The position numbers were made by a program, and so were the translations under genes. From positions 1 through 23,426 of the forward strand of contig DAINAR010000047.1 of NCBI GenBank assembly GCA_036733345.1: a stretch of 23,426 nt of DNA, read 5' to 3'. Below are positions 1-7,581 of the stretch, piece after piece. Positions within the stretch are counted from its first letter, which is position 1. The number at the start of each line of letters is the position of its first letter. Source of the DNA: JAFGMQ01 sp036733345. GTDB lineage: Bacteria > Desulfobacterota > DSM-4660 > Desulfatiglandales > Desulfatiglandaceae. Under the pieces are notes generated by a model. The model had not been told where the DNA came from, ran no database searches, and saw only the letters and a list, made by a program, of their open reading frames with translations.

Positions 1-21
1 GGCGTTCAATGCTTTTTAAGA

Positions 22-46
22 TACCCCGCTGCTCTGCGGCGGGGTA
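22..46. repeat. Hairpin repeat, copy 1 (TACCCCGC family)
   Basis: A palindrome pairs TACCCCGC at 22-29 with GCGGGGTA at 39-46. It can extend inward through a G-T wobble to a three-base loop at 33-35, giving an 11-bp stem. It has no T-tract on the plus strand. The reverse complement, including the flank TTCATT at 48-53, matches a second copy at 15007-15037, so this is more likely a dispersed REP-like repeat than an ordinary terminator. It could still stop transcription of a gene lying left of the window. Confidence 0.65.
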
Positions 47-126
47 GTTCATTATAACTCATACATTTAATTCAGAAGTCAGGGCTTATATCTTCATTTT
101 GTCTAAAAGATTTTCTGTGAAAAGCC

Positions 127-156
127 TTTACATTTGATCTAATTACAGTTTATAAA
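127..156 (+). promoter_or_regulatory. Candidate sigma-70 promoter for the prolyl isomerase gene
   Basis: TTTACA at 127-132 and TATAAA at 151-156 are separated by 18 bases. This is a reasonable housekeeping promoter about 100 bases upstream of the 257 start codon. Assigned by eye only; the region is AT-rich, so chance matches are possible. Confidence 0.35.
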
Positions 157-256
157 GCCTTTAAACTGCCAGCCAATCACTTCTGGATAAACAGACTGTA
201 TTAATTAAAATTGGGCATATCTATCTTTTAGCCTGAACCTGAAAGGAGAAATCTTA

Positions 257-1252
257 ATGCACAAAAACAGCAGGACTTTTTTTTCTTTAACCATTGTATT
301 CACGCTATTAGCTTTTGCTTCACACTCCTTGTCGGCAGAAAAGCAGGACCCAGGAGATAAAGTGGCTGCGGTTAATGGCTCAATAATTACCGTTAATGAT
401 TTTAACAGAGAAATGAATCTTGTCAAAGAACGTCTTTTGCATATGGGAACGTCTGTAAGCGACTCTCAACTTTCTGAACTTAAAAATAAAGTTTTGGAAA
501 ACCTTATCGATCTTGAAATTCTTTATCAGGAAAGTCAAAAGACGGGGATAAAAGTTGACGAAAAAATAGCTGATAATAAATTCGAATCAATAAAGAAAGC
601 TTTTACTAATGAAACCGAACTCAACGAATGGTTAAAAAAAATGAACACCTCGGAAGCCGACATAAAGAATCAAATAACACGCCAAATGGCTATTCATGAA
701 CTTATAAAAACACAGGTTGAGGCAAATATCATTATTACTGATGAAGAAAAAAAGGCCTATTATGACAGCCATCCGGAGATATCAAAACAACCTGAAAATG
801 TTCGCGCAAGTCACATTTTGATCAAGGTTGATCAAAATGCAGATGAGGCACAAAAGGCTGAGGCCCGAAAAAAAATTGAAGAAATAGAGAAAAAGTTGAA
901 AAAGGGTGAAAATTTTGCTGATGTCGCAAAAGAATTATCAGAGTGTCCCAGCGCTTCAAAGGGTGGAGATCTGGGCTATTTTACAAGAGGAAGGATGGTA
1001 AAACCATTTGAGGACGCCGCTTTCGCATTAAAACCCGGCGAAATCAGCAGTATTGTTGAAACCCAGTTTGGATACCACCTGATTAAGTCTATTGAAAAGA
1101 AAGCAGAGACTACAGCCCCCTATGAGGATACTAAAAAGAATGTTGAGGCTATTTTGAAGAGGGAAAAACTTAATAATGACGCCACACTCTTTATCGACAA
1201 GCTTAAGGAAAAAGCAAAAATAGAGGTGTTTCTGACTGCAGACAAATTATAA
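257..1252 (+). CDS. Secreted parvulin-type peptidyl-prolyl isomerase (SurA/PrsA-like)
   Basis: The 331-residue protein should act as a periplasmic foldase that isomerises proline peptide bonds of exported proteins. Residues 1-27 form a signal peptide: basic start, hydrophobic core, then SLSA before AEK. No lipobox cysteine is seen, so it is probably soluble. Residues about 35-155 resemble a SurA N-terminal chaperone domain (AAVNGSIITVNDF, then a helical stretch rich in Lys and Glu). Residues about 180-280 are a single PpiC/parvulin domain, with RASHILIK near 183, GGDLGYF near 236 and FGYHLIK near 271. E. coli SurA has two parvulin domains; this has one, as in PrsA and many short SurA-like proteins. 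AAAGGAGA lies about 8 bases before the ATG. The gene stands alone, convergent with mogA. The family is secure; which paralogue it is (SurA, PpiD or PrsA equivalent) is not. Confidence 0.9.
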   Translation: MHKNSRTFFSLTIVFTLLAFASHSLSAEKQDPGDKVAAVNGSIITVNDFNREMNLVKERLLHMGTSVSDSQLSELKNKVLENLIDLEILYQESQKTGIKVDEKIADNKFESIKKAFTNETELNEWLKKMNTSEADIKNQITRQMAIHELIKTQVEANIIITDEEKKAYYDSHPEISKQPENVRASHILIKVDQNADEAQKAEARKKIEEIEKKLKKGENFADVAKELSECPSASKGGDLGYFTRGRMVKPFEDAAFALKPGEISSIVETQFGYHLIKSIEKKAETTAPYEDTKKNVEAILKREKLNNDATLFIDKLKEKAKIEVFLTADKL

Positions 1253-1301
1253 ATGTAATCCAGCATACAGACAAAGGTAGAAAGGGATACCCCGGGGTCC
1301 A

Positions 1302-1793
1302 TCATGAAGCACAGTCTGAAGTATCTCCTCCTAATTTTGAAATTGCATGGTTCAAAGCCGGCAATACTACGGAAAGATTGTCTTTTGCTCCCCCCGGGCT
1401 GCCCGGCAGATTAATAATAAGAGTTGCTTTTCTGACACCCGCCATGGCACGGGACATCATTGCATGAGGGGTTTTTTTCAGGCTGGCGGATCGCATTGCC
1501 TCCGCCATGCCTGGTACTTCATAATCGAGAACTTTTTTCATAGCCTGAGGAGTAACATCTGTAGGGCTGAGCCCTGTTCCTCCTGATGTAATAATAAGGG
1601 ATAGTTGATCCTTATCCACCCATTCTTTAATGGTTCTTGATATATTTTCCACATTATCAGGGACAATCAGTTTTTTGATGACCTCATACCCCTGCCTTTC
1701 AAGCATGCCTGTAACAATTTCTCCGCTCTCATCCTTCCTCAGGCCCTGAGAACCCTTATCACTTATCGTTAAAACGCCTGCTCTTATTTTCAT
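1302..1793 (-). CDS. mogA: Molybdopterin adenylyltransferase / MoaB-MogA family protein
   Basis: This small cytosolic protein belongs to the MogA/MoaB family, which adenylylates molybdopterin before molybdenum insertion. The fold motifs are present: an N-terminal strand GVLTISDKG, the TSGGTGLSPTDVTPQA block that binds the pterin phosphate, PGMAEAMR, SRAMAGVRK and INLPGSPGGAKDNL. Family members are usually about 160-195 residues, and this fits. The frame is open upstream to a TTG at 1808 and an ATG at 1805. I prefer the ATG at 1793 (163 residues) because family members begin close to the first strand, but no good Shine-Dalgarno decides it. It starts a few to 17 bases after the EF-G-like stop at 1811, so the two are probably co-transcribed. 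MogA versus MoaB cannot be separated from sequence alone. Molybdenum or tungsten enzymes such as formate dehydrogenase would be its clients. Confidence 0.88.
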   Translation of the reverse strand: MKIRAGVLTISDKGSQGLRKDESGEIVTGMLERQGYEVIKKLIVPDNVENISRTIKEWVDKDQLSLIITSGGTGLSPTDVTPQAMKKVLDYEVPGMAEAMRSASLKKTPHAMMSRAMAGVRKATLIINLPGSPGGAKDNLSVVLPALNHAISKLGGDTSDCAS

Positions 1794-1810
1794 ATTTAGG
1801 ATCATCAAAA

Positions 1811-3889
1811 TTATTCTTTTTCCTGTGCTTCAGCAATTACCTTTTCAGCCAATTGAGCAGGCAGTTCTTCGTAATGTGAATGCTCCATCTTAAATGTCCC
1901 GCGCCCTCCTGTCATAGAGTTGAGGTCAAGCGCGTACTTCATAACCTCGGACATTGGAACATTTGCCTTGATCACCTGGTATTTACCCTGGCTGTCCATT
2001 CCAAGAACCCTGCCCCTCCTGCTGTTGAGATCACCCATCACATCTCCCATAACATCCTCCGGAACAGTAATTTCCAACTTCATAATAGGTTCCAGCAGGG
2101 TGGGTCTTGCCTCCTGAATAGCCTTTTTCAGACACATGCTTGCTGCTATCTTAAAGGCCATTTCCGATGAGTCGACTTCATGTGATTTACCATCAAAGAA
2201 CCGAACTTTCAGATCAACAATTGGGTAGCCTCCAAGTGTGCCGCTTTTGAGTGCCTCCTGAAGCCCTTTTTCAACAGCGGGAACAAAATTCCTCGGTACG
2301 TTCATCCCTGTCAGGTCTTCATGAAACTCGAAACCCGCGTCCTTTTCCAAAGGAAAGACATCAAAATGAACTTCTGCAAACTGGCCTCGTCCTCCGGATT
2401 GTTTTTTGTGACGATAGACCACTTTTTCAGCCTTCCTTGTTATGGTTTCTCTGTATGGCACCTTAACAGGATTTAAATTCACCTCTACTCCAAATTTTCG
2501 GTTTAACTTTTCGATGGTTGCCTCAAGGTGTATTTGACCTGTGCCTGAGAGAATAACCTCGGAAGTAGATTGATCTCTCTCGAGCTTAAGTGTTGGATCT
2601 TCTTCAAGAAGTTTGGTAATAGAGCTGAATAATTTATCTTCACTGCCTTTAGCCTTTGCCTCAACGGCATAGGATATTACCGGCGGAAGGGGTTTAGAAG
2701 CTTTGAATATAACAGGCTTTTTCTCCAGACACAGTGTATCGCCTGTTGATGTTTCTTTGAGCTTCGCAATAGCAACAATATCCCCGGGGCCAGCCACTTC
2801 CAGCGGCTGCTGCTTTTTACCTTCTATAAGAAAAAGTTGCCCGAACTTTTCTTTGACATCCTTATTGGCGTTATACAATGTCGAATCAGACTCAAGCATA
2901 CCTGAAAAGATCCTGAACAAAGTAAGCTTTCCTGCAAACGGATCGGCAATGGTTTTAAAAACCAGGCCGGAAAATGGCATATCGGACTTTGGCTCCATTT
3001 CAATCACATCATCGCTGCCAGGCCTTATTCCCTGTTTCGGTCCTCTTTCAAGAGGTGAAGGCAGCCCCTGGATAATAAGATCCATCAACTGGGAAACTCC
3101 GATATTCAAGGTAGCAGAACCGCATAATACAGGAACAACCATGCCGGATTTAACACCTTTGATAAAGGTATCAAAAATTTCCTGTGAAGAAAGCTCTTCA
3201 CCTTCAAGATATTTTTCCATCAATGCATCGTCTGCTTCAACAACATTTTCAATCATCTTTTCACGCCACTCACCAACTATTTCATCCATATCAGCAGGGA
3301 TGTCGACAGTCTCAAATTTTCCGCTGCCGTCTTTGCTGAAGGTATAAGCCTTCATCTTTATCAAATCAACCATCCCGCTAAAAGCATCCTCAGCGCCAAT
3401 TGGCAGTAATACCGGCGTTATTTTTATATCGAAGGTCTCGGAAACCTCTCCAATAACCTTATAAAAATCCGCTCTTTCCCTATCCATCTTATTAATGAAT
3501 ACTATTTTTGGAAGCTGCTGTTCATCTGCAAAGGCCCAGACTTTTTCCGTCCCGACCTTTACGCCTGAAGTAGCATCAATGACAACAACCACACCATCGG
3601 CCGCCTGAAGAGAAATTTTTGTATCGGAAAGAAAGTTATCATCACCAGGCGTATCAATTATATTAATTATTTGCTTCTTCCAGGTACAGTGGTTAAAAGC
3701 AGTGCTTATCGTAATGCCTCTCTTTACCTCCTCTGGTTCAAAGTCAAAATTGGAAGTTCCATCGTCAACCTTACCAAGTCTTGTGACATTTTTTCCAGTG
3801 AATAGCATGGCTTCTGCCAATGATGTTTTACCCGATCCCCCATGGGCAATCAGGGCTACATTTCTTAGATCTTCAGCTTTTCTTTGCAT
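1811..3889 (-). CDS. Elongation factor G-like GTPase (EF-G-2 type)
   Basis: This 692-residue five-domain translational GTPase has full EF-G length. The G domain spans about 8-275: P-loop AHGGSGKT at 15-22, G3 box DTPGDDNF at 79-86 and G4 NKMD at 133-136. Domain II is about 300-390, domain III about 400-470, domain IV about 475-600 (KKQSGGRGQFAEVHFDVFP) and domain V runs to the end (GDVMGDLNSRRGRV, then MTGGRGTFKMEHSHYEELP). Two features separate it from canonical EF-G. The P-loop has GGSG rather than the usual IDAG, and the switch II DTPGH is DTPGD, so the histidine that positions the attacking water is Asp83. Both point to the EF-G-2/FusA2-like paralogues, whose role is poorly defined (translocation under stress or ribosome rescue has been suggested). 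A housekeeping fusA should lie elsewhere. A weak AAAGGG precedes the start. mogA follows immediately. Confidence 0.9.
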   Translation of the reverse strand: MQRKAEDLRNVALIAHGGSGKTSLAEAMLFTGKNVTRLGKVDDGTSNFDFEPEEVKRGITISTAFNHCTWKKQIINIIDTPGDDNFLSDTKISLQAADGVVVVIDATSGVKVGTEKVWAFADEQQLPKIVFINKMDRERADFYKVIGEVSETFDIKITPVLLPIGAEDAFSGMVDLIKMKAYTFSKDGSGKFETVDIPADMDEIVGEWREKMIENVVEADDALMEKYLEGEELSSQEIFDTFIKGVKSGMVVPVLCGSATLNIGVSQLMDLIIQGLPSPLERGPKQGIRPGSDDVIEMEPKSDMPFSGLVFKTIADPFAGKLTLFRIFSGMLESDSTLYNANKDVKEKFGQLFLIEGKKQQPLEVAGPGDIVAIAKLKETSTGDTLCLEKKPVIFKASKPLPPVISYAVEAKAKGSEDKLFSSITKLLEEDPTLKLERDQSTSEVILSGTGQIHLEATIEKLNRKFGVEVNLNPVKVPYRETITRKAEKVVYRHKKQSGGRGQFAEVHFDVFPLEKDAGFEFHEDLTGMNVPRNFVPAVEKGLQEALKSGTLGGYPIVDLKVRFFDGKSHEVDSSEMAFKIAASMCLKKAIQEARPTLLEPIMKLEITVPEDVMGDVMGDLNSRRGRVLGMDSQGKYQVIKANVPMSEVMKYALDLNSMTGGRGTFKMEHSHYEELPAQLAEKVIAEAQEKE

Positions 3890-4170
3890 ATTTAGGCCCT
3901 TTCCTGATAAATCAAAGTTTTAGACTCTTAATAAAAAAGTCTCGTAAAAAATATAAGCTCACGGCTATGTAAAAAAAGCAGGATTCAAATCGAGATTTGC
4001 GCATCCGGGAACCCTCCCGAAGAGTGGGGAAGCCAGACGAAGCGTGGATAAAACCTGTTCCCGGGAGCAGCTCCTCCAGGAATTCCCGGGATAAGCTCAC
4101 CAGGGCATCGAAGTGTGCCTGTAACAGCTAACAGTGAAAAAGAGATTAAGCACACAATGCAGAACTTGGA

Positions 4171-4187
4171 CTTTTTACGATGCCGTC
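4171..4187 (+). repeat. Short dispersed motif CTTTTTACGANGCCGTC, copy 1
   Basis: CTTTTTACGATGCCGTC at 4171-4187 differs by one base from the sequence at 16169-16185 between dapA and dapB. A shorter related form, TTTTTTACGAGAC, lies on the minus strand near 3939-3951. All are intergenic. Confidence 0.5.
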
Positions 4188-4404
4188 GAATAAAAAAACT
4201 TTTAAATAAAACGCTACAAAATCATTTCAATTATTTCATTTTTAAGCTATATAATAAACAAATCACTTTTTAGTGAATTCCCTATTGAATTATGCATTGT
4301 ATATTAACGGATATACCTCTTACATATTAAAATATATCCAATCTTGAAGTAGATACATCAACAGTCAAATTAAAGTCAAGCAAGAATGTATACGGGAGGT
4401 AGAA

Positions 4405-4435
4405 TTGAAAATATTTTACTGAAACGCTGTATAAT
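4405..4435 (+). promoter_or_regulatory. Possible promoter upstream of xerC
   Basis: TTGAAA at 4405-4410 and a perfect TATAAT at 4430-4435 are spaced by 19 bases, slightly long. It would give a leader of about 165 bases before xerC. A second TTGACA at 4485-4490 lacks a convincing -10 box at the right distance. Weak support in very AT-rich DNA. Confidence 0.3.
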
Positions 4436-4609
4436 AATTATATTTTATATTGCTAATTTATTGAAAAATGATATATTAAATAGTTTGACAGTTTAAAATT
4501 GATTAACTCATGAAAAGTCATCAAACGAGATCTTCGCTTTTGCTTATACAAACTGTTGAGGATGCCGTCGCTGTGAATTTTCAATCACAAGAAATAACAG
4601 AGGATTACT

Positions 4610-5542
4610 TTGTTGCCTGAAGAGCCTGTAAAGGTATTTATTAAGTATTTGAAGGATCAAAAGGGATATTCTCAACATACTGTAAGGAGTTATTATGTTG
4701 ACTTAAGCCAATTCTTCAAATTTGTTAAGGCTAAAATTTCATTCGCACAAGGTGAAAAAATCCTTTTAAATACTGATATTATTGACCGTTCCCTTATAAG
4801 GCAATATATAGGAACTTTATACGGACATTTGAAAAAAACCACAGTAGCTCGTAAGATTTCTGCAATTCGCTCGTTTTTTCTTTTTCTGGAAAAGAGCGGA
4901 GTAATTCGAGAAAATCCTGCATCTGATATCCTGACGCCCAGGTTAGGAAAGTATATTCCCAGCTACCTTTCTGTGGATGAGGTCTTCAGGCTTCTGAAAA
5001 GGCCCGAAAAGCAAAAACCGCTTGGATTAAGGGATCTGGCTGTTATGGAGGTGCTTTATTCATGCGGGTTAAGAGCAGGTGAACTTGAGTCTATGAATAT
5101 TTCAAGCATTGATTTTGAAGAACGACTTATAAAAATTACAGGTAAAGGAAACAAGGAAAGAATTGTGCCAATCGGCAGGCAGGCACTGAATGCTGTCAAT
5201 GCTTATATGGATGCAACGCAATATCTGAGAAAAGATGAAGGAGCTGAAATCCAGGATGCTCCGTTATTTCTTAATTTTCGAGGAGGACGGCTATCCTCAA
5301 GAAGTATCGCAAGGATAATTAAACTCTATGCAAAAGAAAGTGGCTTAACTTCTGAGATTAGCCCTCATTCTATAAGACATACATTCGCCACGCATCTGCT
5401 TGACGGTGGTGCCGATCTTAGATCGGTTCAGGAATTATTGGGACATGTGAGCCTTTCTACCACACAGAAATATACACATGTCAGCCTCGACAGGCTCATG
5501 GAGGTTTATGATAAAACACACCCTCGAAGTCATCAGGATTAA
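4610..5542 (+). CDS. xerC: Site-specific tyrosine recombinase XerC
   Basis: XerC works with XerD at the dif site to resolve chromosome dimers at division. The 310-residue protein has the core-binding (SAM-like) domain at about 5-95 and the catalytic domain from about 110. All tyrosine recombinase residues are visible: Arg155 (SCGLRAGE), Lys179 (TGKGNKER), His253 and Arg256 (SPHSIRHTFATHLL), His279 (LLGH) and the nucleophile Tyr288 (STTQKYTHV). Location directly before hslV-hslU matches the widespread xerC/codV-hslV-hslU order and favours XerC over XerD or a phage integrase. The start is TTG: either 4610 or the next codon 4613 is possible, with AGAGGA at 4599-4604 giving 5 or 8 bases of spacing; the second is nearer ideal. 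hslV begins 11 bases after the stop, so these genes probably form an operon. Confidence 0.93.
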   Translation: MLPEEPVKVFIKYLKDQKGYSQHTVRSYYVDLSQFFKFVKAKISFAQGEKILLNTDIIDRSLIRQYIGTLYGHLKKTTVARKISAIRSFFLFLEKSGVIRENPASDILTPRLGKYIPSYLSVDEVFRLLKRPEKQKPLGLRDLAVMEVLYSCGLRAGELESMNISSIDFEERLIKITGKGNKERIVPIGRQALNAVNAYMDATQYLRKDEGAEIQDAPLFLNFRGGRLSSRSIARIIKLYAKESGLTSEISPHSIRHTFATHLLDGGADLRSVQELLGHVSLSTTQKYTHVSLDRLMEVYDKTHPRSHQD

Positions 5543-5553
5543 AGGAGAAAAAT

Positions 5554-6114
5554 ATGTCTCAAAACCCTTTAACAAAAACAAGATCAACCACGATCCTTGC
5601 AGTTAAAAAAGGAAACAAGGCAGTTATGGCAGGCGACGGGCAGGTCAGTCTTGGCGAAACTATTATGAAGCACCATGCATCCAAGGTTCGCTATATGTAC
5701 AAAGATCAAATCCTGGTAGGATTTGCAGGGGCATCAGCGGATGCATTCAGCCTGTTTGACAGGTTGGAAGCCAAACTGGAGGCATATAGTGGAAAGCTTA
5801 CCAGAGCTGCTGTTGAACTTGCCAAAGACTGGAGAACGGATAAAATACTCAGAAAACTTGAAGCCATGCTGCTTACTGTGGATAAGGATCATATATTTAT
5901 CGTCTCAGGTACCGGGGATGTAATTGAACCTGATGAATCAGTTGCCGCAATAGGCTCGGGAGGGCCTTATGCACTTGCTGCGGCCAGGGCCCTTGTTGAA
6001 CATTCCAATCTGGATGCAGGTGCCATCGCTCTTGAAGCTATGAAAATTGCATCTTCTATTTGTATTTATACAAATGACCATATAGAATCAATAGAACTTG
6101 ATATTGATAAATAG
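5554..6114 (+). CDS. hslV: ATP-dependent protease subunit HslV (ClpQ)
   Basis: HslV is the double-hexameric threonine protease partner of HslU and degrades unfolded or tagged cytosolic proteins. The 186-residue protein carries the family signature: TTILAVKKGNKAVMAGDGQVSLG near the N-terminus, VGFAGASADAFSLFDRLEAKL, AVELAKDWRTDKILRKLEA and IGSGGPYALAAARAL. The catalytic nucleophile must be the N-terminal threonine of the mature protein, the first Thr of STTILAV (Thr12). Here it is preceded by 11 residues (MSQNPLTKTRS), whereas E. coli HslV has only the initiator Met before Thr1. No alternative start codon lies closer, and AAAGGAGA at 5541-5548 supports the ATG at 5554, so the leader looks real and would need removal. 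HslU follows after 65 bases. Confidence 0.95.
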   Translation: MSQNPLTKTRSTTILAVKKGNKAVMAGDGQVSLGETIMKHHASKVRYMYKDQILVGFAGASADAFSLFDRLEAKLEAYSGKLTRAAVELAKDWRTDKILRKLEAMLLTVDKDHIFIVSGTGDVIEPDESVAAIGSGGPYALAAARALVEHSNLDAGAIALEAMKIASSICIYTNDHIESIELDIDK

Positions 6115-6179
6115 TTAGAAATTTAACCGCTAATATGTTATATTGAATTTATTAAGGGAAATTTACTGGATTATATAAT

Positions 6180-7580
6180 ATGAAAAATGAAAAATCTGAA
6201 AGCCAGCAGTATATTAAAGTTTTAACGCCTAGAGAAATTGTTTTAGAACTGGATAAATATATAATCGGGCAGGATGATGCTAAAAGATCTGTAGCGATTG
6301 CACTGAGAAACAGATGGCGACGACAGCAGGTCCCGAAAGAGCTAAGGGATGAAATCGCACCAAAAAATATAATAATGATAGGCCCTACAGGAGTTGGTAA
6401 AACCGAAATCGCCAGACGTCTTGCCCGTCTTGCCAACTCGCCTTTTCTCAAGGTGGAGGCAACTAAATTCACCGAGGTTGGATATGTGGGTCGTGATGTG
6501 GAATCAATGATCAGGGATCTTACTGACCTGTCAGTAAGTATGTCCAAAAAAGAAGAACAGGAAAGAGTAAAGGTTAAGGCCCATGAACTGGCTGAAGAAA
6601 GACTTCTTGACATCCTTCTTCCCAAGAAAAAAGAAGAGCCTAATGATAAGGGAGAAAAAGAAAAGACGCTGGAAGTCGTAACCACGGAAAAGTCTGAGGC
6701 TTTTTCAACACGTGATAAATTGCGCCGCATGTTGAGGAGTGGAAAACTTGATGAACGTTATGTGGAATTAGAGGTTTCAGACTCCAATATGCCAATGGTC
6801 GAGGTCTTTTCTGCTGCCGGCTTAGAAGAAATGGAATTCAATGTCAAAGAGATTTTCGGCAGTATTTTCCCCTCCAAGAAAAAGAAAAGACGCGTAAAAA
6901 TACCTGAAGCAAAAGAAATCATCTTTGAAGAAGAGTCCCAGCGTCTTATAGATATGGATAAAGTAATAGAACAGGCTATCCGCTCAACAGAACAAAATGG
7001 CATAATTTTCCTGGATGAACTGGACAAAATAGCGGATACCGAATCTTCTTATGGCCCTGATGTATCCCGCCAGGGTGTACAGAGGGACCTTCTGCCTATT
7101 GTTGAAGGCTCTACAGTTACAACTAAATATGGCCTGGTAAAATCCGATCACATACTTTTTATTGCAGCAGGGGCCTTCAATGCAAGTAAACCATCAGATC
7201 TGCTTCCTGAACTTCAGGGAAGATTTCCCATCAGGGTGGAGCTCAACTCACTCTCAATGGAAGACTTTGTTCGTATACTTACCGAGCCTAAAAATGCACT
7301 GATAACTCAATATAAGGCACTCCTTGACACAGAGGGAATTGAAATGCAATTCAAGGATTCTGCCATTAATCAGATAGCCAGAATGGCCTGTGACGTCAAT
7401 GAAAGCATGGAGGATATCGGAGCCCGGCGTCTTCATACAATTATGGAAAAACTGCTTGATGAGGTATCTTTTAATGCCCCGGATATGAAAGAAAAAAAAG
7501 TAATTATCACAAAAAACTATGTTGAAAATAAACTGGAAGATATTTTAGAAGACGAAAACCTTAGCAGGTATATATTATAA
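6180..7580 (+). CDS. hslU: HslU (ClpY) AAA+ unfoldase subunit
   Basis: HslU is the hexameric AAA+ ATPase that unfolds substrates and feeds them to HslV. The 466-residue protein begins with TPREIVLELDKYIIGQ, typical of the family. Walker A GPTGVGKT is at 68-75, the pore loop GYVG at 101-104, the inserted I-domain at about 110-245 (charged and Lys/Glu-rich), Walker B IIFLDE at 275-280 and sensor 2 GARRLHT at 414-420. The C-terminus is LSRYIL, the tail that docks into HslV and activates it. The length is slightly above the E. coli protein (443), mostly from the I-domain. The ATG at 6180 has no close Shine-Dalgarno; AAGGGA lies about 20 bases away. argB starts two bases after the stop codon, linking protease and arginine genes in one transcript. 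Confidence 0.96.
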   Translation: MKNEKSESQQYIKVLTPREIVLELDKYIIGQDDAKRSVAIALRNRWRRQQVPKELRDEIAPKNIIMIGPTGVGKTEIARRLARLANSPFLKVEATKFTEVGYVGRDVESMIRDLTDLSVSMSKKEEQERVKVKAHELAEERLLDILLPKKKEEPNDKGEKEKTLEVVTTEKSEAFSTRDKLRRMLRSGKLDERYVELEVSDSNMPMVEVFSAAGLEEMEFNVKEIFGSIFPSKKKKRRVKIPEAKEIIFEEESQRLIDMDKVIEQAIRSTEQNGIIFLDELDKIADTESSYGPDVSRQGVQRDLLPIVEGSTVTTKYGLVKSDHILFIAAGAFNASKPSDLLPELQGRFPIRVELNSLSMEDFVRILTEPKNALITQYKALLDTEGIEMQFKDSAINQIARMACDVNESMEDIGARRLHTIMEKLLDEVSFNAPDMKEKKVIITKNYVENKLEDILEDENLSRYIL

Positions 7581-7581
7581 G

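Larger units (their letters stand above)
3890..4609. other. 720-base non-coding gap between divergent genes, part repeat-like
   Basis: Two zones are visible. From about 3955 to 4140 the sequence is comparatively GC-rich, with short repeats: ATAAGCTCAC at 3953-3962 and again at 4091-4100, TTCCCGGGA at 4058-4066 and 4083-4091, and CCGGGAAC at 4005-4012 complementary to GTTCCCGG at 4057-4064. A 62-codon minus-strand frame at 4100-3912 spans it, but has no ribosome site or recognisable domain and I do not call it a gene. From about 4190 to 4600 the sequence is very AT-rich with no convincing frame, and presumably holds the xerC promoter. GATGCCGTCG occurs at 4179-4188 and 4561-4570. No RNA gene is recognised. 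Confidence 0.6.

Noticed and set aside
1289..1298. Palindrome ACCCCGGGGT between the convergent prolyl isomerase and mogA genes
   Set aside because: The stem has no room for a loop and no T-tract on either strand, so it is not a credible terminator; too short to call a repeat.
2703..3347. 214-codon plus-strand open frame inside the EF-G-like gene
   Set aside because: Entirely antisense to a well-supported gene, serine- and proline-rich from codon shadowing, with no start signal or domain.
3912..4100. 62-codon minus-strand open frame upstream of the EF-G-like gene
   Set aside because: It lies across the GC-rich, repeat-like block, has no ribosome-binding site, no domain I recognise and an irregular composition. 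More likely a frame through repeat DNA; could be reconsidered if conserved.
4391..4422. Mini-ORF after a GGGAGGT site in the xerC upstream region
   Set aside because: A TTG at 4405 follows the site but reaches a stop after five codons; likely chance in AT-rich DNA.
4610..5542. Tyrosine recombinase as a phage or genomic-island integrase
   Set aside because: Length, motifs and position directly before hslV-hslU match housekeeping XerC; there is no tRNA junction, excisionase or other mobile gene nearby.
6174..6179. TATAAT directly before the hslU start codon as a promoter
   Set aside because: It abuts the ATG, so a transcript from it would start inside the coding region, and no -35 lies at a suitable distance.
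6152..6730. 192-codon minus-strand open frame over the hslU start
   Set aside because: Antisense shadow of hslU; serine/leucine-rich with no recognisable domain.
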